A stretch of DNA of 64,000 nt from Trematomus loennbergii (GCA_012861695.1 JAAOOA010000624.1:167501-231500), one strand, 5' to 3'. Shown: positions 42,459-54,660, counted from the first letter of the stretch. A program made the numbers and translations. The notes: generated from the letters alone by a model not told the origin.

Positions 42459-42557
42459 CTACTCTGCTCCCACTCCTTCCTCTTCTGCAGGAACATCCAG
42501 GTCATCATAATCCAGTTTAATGTCCTCCTGTTGGCTCGGCCTCTGCCCCCTGGTGGC
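42459..42557 (-). CDS. SRCR receptor gene: last exon (cytoplasmic tail)
   Basis: The acceptor CTCCAG precedes GCCACCAGGGGG. The 32 codons read ATRGQRPSQQEDIKLDYDDL and then an acidic end before TAG at 42459-42461. The phase (0) matches the transmembrane exon donor at 43438. I recall near-identical RGQRPSQQE..KLDY tails in fish SRCR receptors. The YDDL tyrosine may be a sorting or phosphorylation site (inference). Confidence 0.75.
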   Translation of the reverse strand, partial: ATRGQRPSQQEDIKLDYDDLDVPAEEEGVGAE

Positions 42558-42609
42558 CTGGAGAGACATGACAGCACACAGATGAGACTTCCTGTATCAC
42601 TCCTGTTCA

Positions 42610-43431
42610 ATAACACACACTGTTTCATTCAGTCAGTGGTGGAACAACAACATGTTTCAGTATCTCATCATTCAGTCAGTGGAACAAAACATGTTTCAGT
42701 ACCTCATCATTCAGTCAGTGGAACAACAACATGTTTCAGTACCTCATCATTCAGTCATGGTGGAACAACAACGTGTTTCAGTACCTCATCATTCAGTCAG
42801 TGGTGGAACAACAACATGTTTCAGTACCTCATCATTCAGTCAGTGGAACAACAACATGTTTCAGTACCTTATCATTCAGTCAGTGGTGGAACAACAACAT
42901 GTTTCAGTACTCATCATTCAGTCAGTGGAACAACAACATGTTTCAGTACCTCATCATTCAGTCAGTGGTGGAACAACAACATGTTTCAGTACCTCATCAT
43001 TCAGTCAGTGGTGGAACAACAACATGTTTCAGTACCTCATCATTCAGTCAGTGGAACAACAACATGTTTCAGTACCTCATCATTCAGTCAGTGGAACAAC
43101 AACATGTTTCAGTACCTCATCATTCAGTCAGTGGAACAACAACATGTTTCAGTACCTCATCATTCAGTCAGTGGAACAACAACATGTTTCAGTACCTCAT
43201 CATTCAGTCAGTGGTGGAACAACACATGTTTCAGTACCTCATCATTCAGTCAGTGGAACAACAACATGTTTCAGTCCCTCATCATTCAGTCAGTGTGGAA
43301 CAAACATGTTTCAGTACCTTATCATTCAGTCAGTGGAACAACAACATGTTTCAGTACCTCATCATTCAGTCAGTGGAACAACAACATGTTTCAGTACCTC
43401 ATCATTCAGTCAGTGGAACAACAACATGTTT
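42610..43431. repeat. Minisatellite, 40/43-bp unit, about 19 copies, inside an SRCR-gene intron
   Basis: Units contain CATGTTTCAGTACCTCATCA, TTCAGTCAGTGG and (TGG)AACAACAA. The array lies directly against the splice donor of the transmembrane exon. Long plus-strand frames here are artefacts. Confidence 0.93.
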
Positions 43432-43437
43432 CCATAC

Positions 43438-43514
43438 CTTACAGTAGAAGTAAAGGCCGACGGTCACCAGCAGCTGAGTCAGCAGCAGGACGACGGCTCG
43501 GATGATAAAAGGTC
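43438..43514 (-). CDS. SRCR receptor gene: transmembrane exon
   Basis: A 77-bp exon between acceptor GATCCAG and donor AAG|GTATGG. It reads GPFIIRAVVLLLTQLLV then TVGLYFYCK: a single membrane-spanning helix with a basic stop. Entry phase 1 and exit phase 0 agree with its neighbours. Confidence 0.75.
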
Positions 43515-44271
43515 CTGGATCTGATCGAACACAAGGACAGCATCACATCAAGAGTCAGCAAACACTCTGTAGAGACCTGAACCCTGAAATCACTGCAACA
43601 TGGAGTCATTTATAATACATAGCTGTATTAGTTACATTAAACTGATAGTACTCATGTTGATACTCCAATATAAACTAGAAATGATTAGACAATCAAACCG
43701 GTTGGTGTGGAAACGGCTAGACGGAAGATCAAAAAAAAAGATGTCAAGGAATAATAAGTTGTCAGGAGTCTGGTATCCTGATGAACTGGACATTTTGTGG
43801 CAGCTAAAGCGTCATCTTCAAACACTTGGGAAGAAAAAGACAAAGTCTTCCAGAAGAAGACTCTAGAAGTCAGCAAAACACTCTGTAGAGACCTGAACCC
43901 TGAAATCACTGCAACATGGAGACTCCTCTCTCTGATGTGGCCTCTGGTGAGACTTTAATATGTGGCCTGACATGTTTCCAGACCGTAGGAGAAGCTGCTG
44001 TATCTCTTACATCCAGCAGTCAGTACTCAGGTCCAGACTCTAATGTAGACTAGACTTCACTGGAGAACCAACCGAACAGTGAGGAAACACAACAGATGAA
44101 ACAAAGAGGCCTTTGTGCACAAGACCAGGACCATGAACCCCGACTGAAGGAGAGGTTCTGGTCCAGGTTCTGATCCAGGTTCTGGTCCAGGTGCTGGTCC
44201 TTACTCTCAGATAACCAGCGTTATTATATATATATACACTTGATATAGCCTTATAAACTGTAACAGCTCAC
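43515..44271. other. Intron of the SRCR gene
   Basis: Two copies of AGTCAGCAAA(A)CACTCTGTAGAGACCTGAACC lie at about 43550 and 43868. A 61-codon Lys/Arg-rich plus-strand frame at 43681-43866 has no family resemblance. GGTTCTGGTCCAG repeats lie at about 44155-44200. Confidence 0.5.
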
Positions 44272-44602
44272 CTGTGACGGAGACGGAGAGCAGACGGCTC
44301 TCAGAGGAGAAGTATGAGAAAAAACAAAGAGGTGATAAACACAGCTGTAGCTTCCCTGGTGGGCGGGCTCTGCAGAAGGAAACAGGAAGTGGGCAGAGTG
44401 ATTGACAGCTGGCAGTGAGTAGTAGTTGTTTGCTGAGTTGATGGAGGTGAAGTTGAGCTGGAAGGAGCCTCCTGGGTACTGAGGCTGGATGGAGCAGCTG
44501 ATGGTGAAGGTGGAGCCTCTGAACACCTGGAAACCCTGCTGCTGGGCCCCGGAGACCCGTACATGGAGGAGGACACAGAGATGTTGGGCTGAAACAGCAG
44601 AT
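44272..44602 (-). CDS. SRCR receptor gene: Ig-like domain exon, frameshifted
   Basis: Acceptor TTGACAG and donor CAG|GTGAGC. Reads PNISVSSSM, then (other frame) GFQVFRGSTFTISCSIQPQY and QGSYSCVYHLFVFSH: a C...YxC immunoglobulin-like domain. Two one-base losses (near 44560 and 44310) shift the frame, leaving 331 bp where about 333 would be in frame. They may be real mutations or consensus errors. Confidence 0.7.
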
Positions 44603-44716
44603 CTGTCAACACACAGAGAGAGGACACTAAATCCCAAACACAAAGTAAAATGCAATTCTATCTGGCCCTAAAAAGACAGTACACTGTGGCAGCCTACCTG
44701 AGCACAGTGACTGATG

Positions 44717-44890
<174 letters not shown>

Positions 44891-44971
44891 AAAACACACA
44901 TTCACCTTCAACAACAAAAAAGGAGGTGATGTCAGGGTACTGACTAACAAAGAGACAGATGACTTGATTAC

Positions 44972-45259
44972 CTGAGCAGCTGAGAGTCAGGGTGGAGGAA
45001 GAGGAATGTGATAATGAACACTCCCTCAGAGCAGATCCAGACTGAGCACAGTCAGAGATGATCCACCACACAGATCTCTCTGAGGACTCTCTCTTTCCCA
45101 CAGAAACAGCAGAGCCACAGTCGAGCTCTCTGCAGAGAACACCTGCTGCCTTCAGGGTCCTGAGAGAGGAAGAGCTCCACACTGGTCTCCATTCTCCCTG
45201 AAGTTTCACCTCCAGGTCTCCTGCACAGCGACTCTCTCCTCCCACCAGTCTGACCGGCT
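44972..45259 (-). CDS. SRCR domain exon B, copy 1
   Basis: 288 bp, in frame, acceptor CTTCAG and donor CAG|GTAATC, phases 1-1. Reads PVRLVGGESRCAGDLEV, GVLCRELDCGSAVSVG and SDCAQSGSALREC...LSCSG: the cysteine pattern of a scavenger receptor cysteine-rich domain. Extracellular ligand-binding module. Confidence 0.85.
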
Positions 45260-45343
45260 CTGAAGAGAAACAAGAGAGAGATCAGAGAGAGAATAAAGTG
45301 AGTTTGATGAGAACAGAATGAACCAATCACAGCTCCTCTCTAC

Positions 45344-45654
45344 CTGAGCAGGTGAGGCTAACAGCTGTGCCAGGTGAGCAGGTGTTTCTCTCTGAGGCTG
45401 AGCTACAGTCCAGGAGAGCAGACTCATGGCCTCCACACTGGAACTCTTTGGTCCACATTGGAGCCTCCCCTTCTCCATAGAGCGCCCCCTGGAGGACTGA
45501 AGGAGCCCCACAGCCCAGCTGCCTGCAGACCACCTGAGCATCCTGCTGGTCAAAGTCAGCCTCACACACTGAGGACCAGGACGGGTTAGACGGGTCAGAG
45601 TTCACCTCCAGTCTACCTGAGCACAGACTGGTCCCCCCAGCAGCCTGACAGAGT
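45344..45654 (-). CDS. SRCR domain exon A, copy 1 (one-base short)
   Basis: Reads DPSNPSWSSVCEADF, QVVCRQLGCGAPSVLQGA, FQCGGHESALLDCSS and VSLTCSG. 311 bp; copy 2 has 312. The missing G is in the G run near 45632-45637 (6 here, 7 in copy 2) and puts the exon start out of frame. Confidence 0.8.
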
Positions 45655-46005
45655 CTGGAGAGGACAGAAGATAAAACACAGAGAGGTCAAAGACACAGAA
45701 TAAAAGAGATGATCAATATTTCAGATTCAAACTGGACTCAGTTCCAACATGAGTTCATGATTGTGGAATCAGCTTCCAGTTTGTGTTCGGGCGGCAGACA
45801 CCCTATCCGTTTTATAGAGTGCGCTTAAGACCTTCCTTTTTGATAAAGCTTATAGATAGGGCTGATTAGATTCAGCCCCTAGTTTGCTGCTATAGGCTTA
45901 GACTGTCGGGGGACACCTTACTTCTTCCTTCTCTCTGTCTGTACCTGTGTACTCTCATGTTCCCAATAACACAGCTTCCCCCACATTTCTTTTTGGTGTC
46001 TATCT
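45655..46005. other. Intron with retroelement tail
   Basis: 45745-46000 contains CGGGCGGCAGACACCCTATC, AAGACCTTCCTTTTTGATAA and CGGGGGACACCTTACTTC, resembling a degenerate non-LTR element tail. It is repeated in copies 2 and 3 (50780-51045 and 55830-56095). Confidence 0.5.
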
Positions 46006-46350
46006 ACGCCGGGATCCTGAGTCGTGGCTGATCCTGTTGCTGTGGTCCTGGATCCTGAGTCCTGTGTCCTGAGTTCTGGATCTGGATCCTGTGTCCTGGA
46101 TCCTGTGTCCTGGATCCTGTGTCCTGGATCCTGAGTCCTGGATCCTGCATCCTGAGTCCTGGATCCTGTGTCCTGGATCCTCTATCCTGTGTCTGGATCC
46201 TCTATCCTGTGTCCTGGATCCTCTATCCTGAGTCCTGAGTCCTGGATCCTGCATCCTGAGTCCTGGATCCTGTGTCCTGGATCCTCTATCCTGTGTCCTG
46301 GATCCTGCATCCTGAGTCCTGGATCTTCTATCCTGAGATCTGGATTTGAG
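46006..46350. repeat. GGATCCTGAGTCCT minisatellite, copy 1
   Basis: Mixed 13-14-bp units (GGATCCTGTGTCCT, GGATCCTCTATCCT, GGATCCTGCATCCT). Copies at 51045-51360 and 56100-56370 differ in unit order. Confidence 0.92.
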
Positions 46351-46399
46351 TCCTGGACTTCGAGTCGTGGCTGAACCTATCTCTGCGGTCCTGCCTGAC

Positions 46400-46520
46400 T
46401 CTCATCAATCTATCAATCAATCAATGTTTATTTATATAGCCCAATATCACAAATGTTACATTTGTCTCAGTGGACTTCACAGTTTGTACAGAATATCAGT
46501 ATGACAATACGACCCCCTCT
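46400..46520. mobile_element. Retroposon 3' end with (ATCA)n tail
   Basis: TCAATCTATCAATCAATCAA followed by TGTTTATTTATATAGCCCAA is a common fish non-LTR (RTE/Expander-like) end in reverse orientation. It is repeated at 51425 and 56425. The family is from memory. Confidence 0.45.
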
Positions 46521-46527
46521 GTCCTTA

Positions 46528-46565
46528 GACCCTCTGTCCTTAGACCCTCTGTCCTTAGACCCTCA
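46528..46565. repeat. 15-bp repeat CTCTGTCCTTAGACC, 3 units (copy 1)
   Basis: The same repeat has 4 units at about 51537-51597 and about 15-16 units at 56535-56765. Confidence 0.92.
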
Positions 46566-47208
46566 CATCGTACAAGGAAACACTTGGAGAGACTGAAGAT
46601 GTGGCTCAACTCCAGTCCTATCCAAAGTCAAGTCAGTGCAACAACATATGTGTGCAATCGAGAAGGTTAAATAGGGAAAGTGCAATATGTGTAAATAGGT
46701 ATGGATACAATAGGGATATGTGCAATAGGGAAAGTTCTGTACCTGTATGCTTCTTGTTTGTTCTTTGCCATGTGATATGTGATCTCTGTTCTGTATCTAT
46801 GACTGATTGTCCTAAATGTTTTATGTTTATTATCTCGATGCCCAAGACAAATGTCTCCTAAGGGAGACAATAAAGCTCTATCTTATATCACTTATTCTCT
46901 CTTCCAATACTTTAAAGATCTCTTCACGCTCAGAGCCTTGGTTTGGTGCACATTAAGAAAGCTAATCAGAAACTCATCTATTCCAGCTCTCACTAGAATA
47001 ACTCTACCTTTCACTTCCTCTGTGCTGGATATTATCTTTATATTTCAAAGAGGGGAGAATAAAATAGCTACTCCAGCACTCAAATATGTACCATGGCTAA
47101 GGACATGCGCCCCCCCCACCATAGACCCCAGTCAGTTTCATTTCTGCTGTCACTGTGAGTTTCTTGTAGAAAAACTAATCTATTTTTCTGTTGAATACCT
47201 TCTGTCAC
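46566..47208. other. LINE-type 3' region
   Basis: AATATGTGTAAATAGGTATG, CTCCTAAGGGAGACAATAAAG and ATCTTATATCACTT look like the 3' untranslated end of a fish L2-type LINE. The last part before the MITE is unassigned. Repeated in copies 2 and 3. Confidence 0.5.
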
Positions 47209-47211
47209 TCA

Positions 47212-48351
47212 TGCGGCTTTCACACCAGCGCTTTTCCCTTTCTAGCTCTAGCTAGAGCTTTTCTGGTTCAGCTCCGGTTTCCCTTTTCAGCTCCCGCTCT
47301 GTTCACACTGCCCAGCTGCCGCTGCTGCGTCATGACGTCACCGTTTATATCGCTGATTTTCTCCCCAACGGAGCTCACAACAACAACAACAACAACGGGG
47401 GGGGACTGCGTCGGGTCGATGATCGTGTTGCTTTTAATCATACGAAGCCAGATTAAATTAAATAAAGACTTCTCCAACCTTATACTTTTCTCCAGAGTGC
47501 CGTGGTTCATTGTTTATTAATGTGTTTCATTTAGCGACCGCTGCAGTGCTGGCTGCTCTTCCACGGGAGTTTATTCTCCCGTTAGCTCCGGGTTAGCTCA
47601 CACGGCTCTAAAGTATTCACTGTCTGACTGTCACACAAGCAGCTGATACATATCCCCAGTTCCCCTTAAGTGAATGTGTGTCAGTCTGAATTGACGCTGT
47701 TTGGCATCACAACGCTGTTATGAAAGTTTCTCTGGTATAACATGGGTGATGTTAGCATAGCAACCGAAGCTAAACTGACTACTTGCTAAGCCGTTTTCTA
47801 CAGGCACATTTTACCGGCGTATTTTTCATTATGATTCTACTTGTGATAGTCGGACATGACAACCTGTGCAGCCCATGTATTGATTCCATCCGATAGCTGC
47901 TATAATAACAAACAAAACGTCTGCCTGCTCTCCACAATGATCAATAACAGCGAACGGATGGTCAAAGTAAGGTACAAATAAACAGAATCACACGAAGCCT
48001 GGTTAGTGTTGCCTGACTTTATAAAGTGTTTTTTTATAAGTGTGTGGTTGCCTTCTAGTCACTTTGCTCAGCGCTACTGCTTGTAGGCAGGCATGACGAG
48101 ACTCTTCAGTCGACCCATGTTCAGGGGAGGTGGGTTTAGTTTCCTGCACGCCTCGACGTAAGAGAGACGTAAGCGACGCCGTGTCATAGCTCCGAAGCTC
48201 TTGCCTCTAGACCGACAATTTTTTGGAGCTGGAAGTGAACCGGATTCCGGAGCTAAGAGGCCGCGCCGCTGCGGTGTGAACAGGAAAAACCGGTACTTTT
48301 CAGGCTCCAGCTCCGAGCCGGAGCTGGAGCTGGGCCGGTGTGAAAGGGGCA
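47212..48351. mobile_element. Non-autonomous DNA transposon, copy 2
   Basis: Same element as 2331-3443, flanked by TCA on both sides (47209-47211 and 48352-48354). Confidence 0.85.
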
Positions 48352-48530
48352 TCAGGCTCTCTTTGGAGCGTCTCTGCCCCCATTCATATTGAATGAGGCT
48401 ACCCTTAAAGCCTGAATGTGAGGAGAAGAGAGACAGGCCATTAAGAAAAAAGATAGAAAATGACAGTAAGGAGGAAACACCCGGTTGTTATGATCATAAT
48501 TTACGACTCCTTTTTTAGGCACTTTGGTCT
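48352..48530. other. Short spacer
   Basis: No gene. Repeated at 53390-53560. Confidence 0.5.
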
Positions 48531-49632
48531 TGGTGCTTAAAGCTTTCCTCAGTGCAGTGATGTGTTTCTTGAGGCGATACCATTTTTTTCATCAAGTAAG
48601 TCTAGCCCAACAACCTTCTGAATTGTCGTGGCTGACTTAACAAACTTTTCAACATCAGGGAAACAATGTTTTATATTACTGATTTCCCAAAAGTTTCATC
48701 CAGAAACTCCTGGATCTGTTCAAAAGAGTAGAGACCCTCACTCTGAGAAACACTGTCAGCTACGGAGACACTATCTGATTCAGAGTCAGACTCCATATCT
48801 ACTCCATCATAACCAGCTGATTTCCCCCTGCTCTGCCTCACTGTCCAGTTTTTGTGACAGCTGAGCCTGTTTCCCAGAGACCCCCTGCAGCTCCCGCTCT
48901 GAGCACTCCATCACACCCTCTCTGCATCCAGCCCTGACCTGAGCCTCAGCCTCCACAACTGCTTTCATATTAATCCCCGCAAACAACGGCATAACACCCA
49001 CAGAAACTGCGGCTTTAACTGCCGTCATGGGACCAAACACAAACCCGCCTGGCACCACTGCTGCGGGTAACACAGGCACGGGCACGGCTACACTGGGCAC
49101 AGCGAGTGCGGGCACGGCGGCCACGGGCACGGCTGCACCGGGTGCGGGTCTCTCCACTCTCATTCACAATATTTCCTTCCGAAAGAAGTGCTGCTATCAG
49201 TCTCTGTGGACAAGCGATCCTCTTGTGCCCCACATCACCACACCCAAAACACTTGACACTCACCAGCACTAGTCTCCGCAGAGACTGGACGTGCTTCAGC
49301 TTGGTGTCTTTACAGCCCAGACTCACCAGACTTCCTTCATTAGGAATAAATGGAGGGACTCCCGATATAGCAATCCGGGTAGAAGGCACTGCCAGCGGGG
49401 ACACCTGTATAAACTCATCATTTATGTTTAAGCCACTTTCAATGAACTGGCTGACCAACTCAGCTTTATTCATGCGGGATGCGTAGGAGATGTTTCCGTG
49501 TCCCACCTGCTCCCCCACCGCCAGCAGCACACTCTCCACTGTGCTGTTCTCCTGAGGGATCACCCTCACCCCGTGTCGCAGGGACGGCATCTCACAGGAA
49601 GCCATCCCTGCAGAGAAACACGCTTCTCTCAC
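48530..49632 (-). pseudogene. LINE ORF1-like CCHC zinc-knuckle protein, broken (segmental copy 1)
   Basis: Minus-strand frames from 49632 read NKAELVSQFIESGLNIND, SPLAVPSTRIAISGVPPFIP and VSLGCKDTKLKHVQSLRR, then a zinc knuckle CFGCGDVGHKRIAC (C-x2-C-x4-H-x4-C). After Ala/Pro/Val-rich repeats comes a C-terminal QIQEFLDETFGN-like end. This is the gag-like ORF1 of fish Tx1/L1-type LINEs, which binds element RNA. A base change near 49135 shifts the frame between ORF pieces. No reverse transcriptase part is nearby. Confidence 0.7.
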
Positions 49633-49780
49633 GGAAGAAACACTAAACTACACTCACAACAATCAAGACCAATAAACAATCATACAATAAACAAAGTAGA
49701 GGAAGAAAAAAGAGAAAACTTTTACGAAAAGTTAGTTATCAAACCTCTCAGCTCACCACCACCACACTCCTCACACACTC

Positions 49781-49784
<4 letters not shown>

Positions 49785-49868
<84 letters not shown>

Positions 49869-49925
49869 GGGAGAGGGAGAGGGAGAGGGAGAGGGAGAGG
49901 GAGGGAGAGAGAGACAGAGAGAGAA
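49785..49925. repeat. (GA)n microsatellite, segmental copy 2
   Basis: GA run ending in GGGAGA units. Confidence 0.97.
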
Positions 49926-50001
49926 ACACACATTCACCTTCAACAAAAAAAAGGAGGTGATGTCAGTGTACTGATAACAAAGAGACAGATGACTTGATTA
50001 C

Positions 50002-50289
50002 CTGAGCAGCTGAGAGTCAGGGTGGAGGTAGAGGAATGTGAATCTGCACACTCCCTCAGATCAGATCCAGACTGAACACAATCAGAGCTGATCTTCCACA
50101 CAGATCTCTTTGAGGACTCTCTCTCTCCCACAGAAACAGCAGAGCCACAGTCGAGCTCTCTGCAGAAAAAACCTGCTGTCTTCAGGGTCCTGAGAGAGTC
50201 AGAGCCCCCCACTGGTCTCCATTCTCCCTGATGTTTCAGCTCCATGTCTCCTGCACAGCGACTCTCTCCTCCCACCAGTCTGACCGGCT
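50002..50289 (-). CDS. SRCR domain exon B, copy 2
   Basis: 288 bp, in frame, same splice sites and phases as copy 1. Reads CAGDMELKHQGEWRPV, GFFCRELDCGSAVSVGE and SDCVQSGSDLREC. Confidence 0.85.
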
Positions 50290-50373
50290 CTGAAGAGAAA
50301 CAAGAGAGAGATCAGAGAGAGAATAAAGTGAGTTTGATGAGAACAGAATGAACCAATCACAGCTCCTCTCTAC

Positions 50374-50685
50374 CTGAGCAGGTGAGGCTAACAGCTGTGC
50401 CAGGTGAGCAGGTGTTTCTCTCTGAGGCTGAGCTACAGTCCAGGAGAGCAGACTCATGGCCTCCACACTGGAACTCTTTGGTCCACATTGGAGCCTCCCC
50501 TTCTCCATAGAGCGCCCCCTGGAGGACTGAAGGAGCCCCACAGCCCAGCTGCCTGCAGACCACCTGAGCATCCTGCTGGTCAAAGTCAGCCTCACACACT
50601 GAGGACCAAGACGGGTTAGACGGGTCAGAGTTCACCTCCAGTCTACCTGAGCACAGACTGGTCCCCCCCAGCAGCCTGACAGAGT
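50374..50685 (-). CDS. SRCR domain exon A, copy 2 (intact)
   Basis: 312 bp, fully open, with the 7-G run that keeps LGG-T-S-L-C-SG in frame. Phases 1-1, so it joins exon B without a shift. The best-preserved SRCR exon in the window. Confidence 0.87.
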
Positions 50686-51044
50686 CTGGAGAGGACAGAA
50701 GATCAAACAGAGAGAGGTCAAAGACACAGAATAAAAGAGATGATCAATATTTCAGATTCAAACTGGACTCAGTTCCAACATGAGTTCATGATTGTGGAAT
50801 CAGCTTCCAGTTTGTGTTCGGGCGGCAGACACCCTATCCGTTTTATAGAGTGCGCTTAAGACCTTCCTTTTTGATAAAGCTTATAGTTAGGGCTGATTAG
50901 ATTCAGCCCCTAGTTTAGCTGCTATAGGCTTAGACTGTCGGGGGACACCTTACTCTTCCTTCTCTCTGTCTGTACCTGTGTCCTCTCATGTTCCCAATAA
51001 CCCAGCTTCCCCCACATTTCTTTTTGGTGTCTATCTACGCCGGG

Positions 51045-51365
51045 ATCCTGAGTCGAGGCTGATCCTGTTGCTGTGGTCCTGGATCCTGAGTCCTGTGTCC
51101 TGAGTTCTGGATCCTGGATCCTGTGTCCTGGATCCTGTGTCCTGGATCCTGAGTCCTGGATCCTGCATCCTGAGTCCTGGATCCTGTGTCCTGGATCCTC
51201 TATCCTGTGTCCTGGATCCTCTATCCTGTGTCCTGGATCCTCTATCCTGAGTCCTGAGTCCTGGATCCTGCATCCTGAGTCCTGGATCCTGTGTCCTGGA
51301 TCCTCTATCCTGTGTCCTGGATCCTGCATCCTGAGTCCTGTGATCTTCTATCCTGAGATCTGGAT
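51045..51365. repeat. GGATCCTGAGTCCT minisatellite, copy 2
   Basis: As at 46006-46350. Confidence 0.92.
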
Positions 51366-51536
51366 TTGAGTCCTGGACTTCGAGTCGTGGCTGAACCTAT
51401 CTCTGCGGTCCTGCCTGACTCTCATCAATCTATCAATCAATCAATGTTTATTTATATAGCCCAATATCACAAATGTTACATTTGTCTCAGTGGACTTCAC
51501 AGTTTGTACAGAATATCAGTATGACAATACGACCCC

Positions 51537-51597
51537 CTCTGTCCTTAGACCCTCTGTCCTTAGACCCTCTGTCCTTAGACCCTCTGTCCTTAGACCC
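51537..51597. repeat. 15-bp repeat CTCTGTCCTTAGACC, 4 units (copy 2)
   Basis: One unit more than segmental copy 1. Confidence 0.92.
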
Positions 51598-52248
51598 TCA
51601 CATCGTACAAGGACACACTTGGAGAGACTGAAGATGTGGCTCAACTCCAGTCCTATCCAAAGTCAAGTCAGTGCAACAACATATGTGTGCAATCGAGAAG
51701 GTTAAATAGGGAAAGTGCAATATGTGTAAATAGGTATGGATACAATAGGGATATGTGCAATAGGGAAAGTTCTGTACCTGTATGCTTCTTGTTTGTTCTT
51801 TGCCATGTGATATGTGATCTCTGTTCTGTATCTATGACTGATTGTCCTAAATGTTTTATGTTTATTATCTCGATGCCCAAGACAAATGTCTCCTAAGGGA
51901 GACAATAAAGCTCTATCTTATGTCACTTATTCTCTCTTCCAATACTTTAAAGATGTCTTCACGCTCAGAGCCTTGGTTTGGTGCACATTAAGAAAGCTAA
52001 TCAGAAACTCATCTATTCCAGCTCTCACTAGAATAACTCTACCCTTCACTTCCTCTGTGCTGGATATTATCTTTATATTTCAAAGAGGGGAGAATAAAAT
52101 AGCTACTCCAGCACTCAAATGTGTCCCATGGCTAAGGACATGCGCCCCCCCACCATAGACCCCAGTCAGTTTCATTTCTGCTGTCACTGTGAGTTTCTTG
52201 TAGAAAAACTACATCTATCTTTTTCTGTTGAATACCTTCTGTCACTCA

Positions 52249-53389
52249 TGCGGCTTTCACACCAGCGCTTTTCCCTTTCTAGCTCCTAGCTAGAGCTTTT
52301 CTGGTTCAGCTCCGGTTTCCCTTTTCAGCTCCCGCTCTGTTCACACTGCCCAGCTGCGCTGCTGCGTCATGACGTCACCGTTTATATCGCTGATTTTCTC
52401 CCAACGGAGCTCACAACAACAACAACAACAACAACGGGGGGGGACTGCGTCGGGTCGATGATCGTGTTGCTTTTAATCATACGAAGCCAGATTAAATTAA
52501 ATAAAGACTTCTCCAACCTTATACTTTTCTCCAGAGTGCCGTGGTTCATTGTTTATTAATGTGTTTCATTTAGCGACCGCTGCAGTGCTGGCTGCTCTTC
52601 CACGGGAGTTTATTCTCCCGTTAGCTCCGGGTTAGCTCACACGGCTCTAAAGTATTCACTGTCTGACTGTCACACAAGCAGCTGATACATATCCCCAGTT
52701 CCCCTTAAGTGAATGTGTGTCAGTCGAATTGACGCTGTTTGGCATCACAACGCTGTTATTAAAGTTTCTCTGGTATAACATGGGTGATGTTAGCATAGCA
52801 ACCGAAGCTAAACTGACTACTTGCTAAGCCGTTTTTCTACAGGCACATTTACCGGCGTATTTTTCATTATGATTCTACTTGTGATAGTCGGACATGACAA
52901 TCTGTGCAGCCCATGTATTGATTCCATCCGATAGCTGCTATAATAACAAACAAAACGTCTGCCTGCTCTCCACAATGATCAATAACAGCGAACGGATGGT
53001 CAAAGTAAGGTACAAATAAACAGAATCACACGAAGCCTGGTTAGTGTTGCCTGACTTTATAAAGTGTGTTTTTTTATAAGTGTGTGGTTGCCTTTAGTCA
53101 CTTTGCTCAGCGCTACTGCTTGTAGGCAGGCATGACGAGACTCTTCCGATGACCCATGTTCAGGGGAGGTGGGTTTAGTTTCCTGCACGCGTCGACGTAA
53201 GAGAGACGTAAGCGACGCCGTGTCATAGCTCCGAAGCTCTTGCCTCTAGACCGACAATTTTTGGAGCTGGAAGTGAACCGATTCCGGAGCTAAGAAGCGG
53301 CGCCGCTGCGGTGTGAACAGGAAAAAACCGGTACTTTTCAGGCTCCAGCTCCGAGCCGGAGCTGGAGCGGGGCCGGTGTGAAAGGGGCA
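52249..53389. mobile_element. Non-autonomous DNA transposon, copy 3
   Basis: TCA at 52246-52248 and 53390-53392. It is at the same site as copy 2 because it was copied with the 5-kb segment. Confidence 0.85.
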
Positions 53390-53559
53390 TCAGGCTCTCT
53401 TTGGAGCGTCTCTGCCCCCATTCATATTGAATGAGGCTACCCTTAAAGCCTGAATGTGAGGAGAAGAGAGACAGGCCATCAGAAAAAGATAGAAAATGAC
53501 AGTAAGGAGGAAACACCCGGTGTTGTATGATCATAATTTACGACTCCTTTTTTTAGGCA

Positions 53560-54660
53560 CTTTGGTCTTGGTGCTTAAAGCTTTCCTCAGTGCAGTGATG
53601 TGTTTCTTGAGGCGATACTATTTTTTTCATCAAGTAAGTCTAGCCCAACAACCTTCTGAATTGTCGTGGCTGACTTAACAAACTTTTCAACATCAGGGAA
53701 ACAATGTTTTATATTTACTGATTTCCAAAAGTTTCATCCAGAAACTCCTGGATCTGTTCAAAAGAGTAGAGATCCTCACTCTGAGAAACACTGTCAGCTA
53801 CGGAGACACTATCTGATTCAGAGTCAGACTCCATATCTACTCCATCATAACCAGCTGATTTCCCCCTGCTCTGCCTCACTGTCCAGTTTTTGTGACAGCT
53901 GAGCCTGTTTCCCAGAGACCCCTGCAGCTCCTGCTCTGAGCACTCCATCACACCCTCTCTGCATCCAGCCCTGACCTGAGCCTCAGCCTCCACAACTGCT
54001 TTCATATTAATCCCCGCAAACAACGGCCTAACACCCACAGAAACTGGGGCTTTAACTGCCGTCATGGGACCAAACACAAACCCGCCTGGCACCACTGCTG
54101 CGGGTAACACAGGCACGGGCACGGCTACACTGGGCACAGCGAGTGCGGGCACGGCGGCCACGGGCACGGCTGCACGGGTGCGGGTCTCTCCACTCTCATT
54201 CACAATATTTCCTTCCGAAAGAAGTGCTGCTATCAGTCTCTGTGGACAAGCGATCCTCTTGTGCCCCACATCACCACACCCAAAACACTTGACACTCACC
54301 AGCACCTGTCTCCGCAGAGACTGGACGTGCTTCAGCTTGGTGTCTTTACAGCCCAGACTCACCAGACTTCCTTCATTAGGAATAAATGGAGGGACTCCCG
54401 ATATGGCAATCCGGGTAGAAGGCACTGCCAGCGGGGACACCTGTATAAACTCATCATTTATGTTTAAGCCACTTTCAATGAACTGGCTGACCAACTCAGC
54501 TTTATTCATGCGGGATGCGTAGGAGATGTGTCCGTGTCCCACCTGCTCCCGACCGCCAGCAGCACACTCTCCACCGTGCTGTTCTCCTGAGGGATCACCC
54601 TCACCCCGTGTCGCAGGGACGGCATCTCACAGGAAGCCATCCCTGCAGAGAAACACGCTT
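53560..54660 (-). pseudogene. LINE ORF1-like CCHC zinc-knuckle protein, broken (segmental copy 2)
   Basis: A 275-codon open piece (53715-54542) keeps the SPSTRIAISGVPPF-type core region, the CFGCGDVGHKRIAC knuckle and the C-terminal QIQEFLDETFGN end in one frame. The N-terminal start (MASCEMPSLRHGV) is split off by a small loss near 54550. It duplicates 48530-49632. Confidence 0.7.

Noticed and set aside
42444..43524. 353- and 290-codon plus-strand frames
   Set aside because: They lie in the 40/43-bp minisatellite within the intron of the minus-strand SRCR gene, and several frames are open in parallel.
43681..43866. Basic 61-codon plus-strand frame
   Set aside because: Single, short, inside an intron, and with no recognisable domain.
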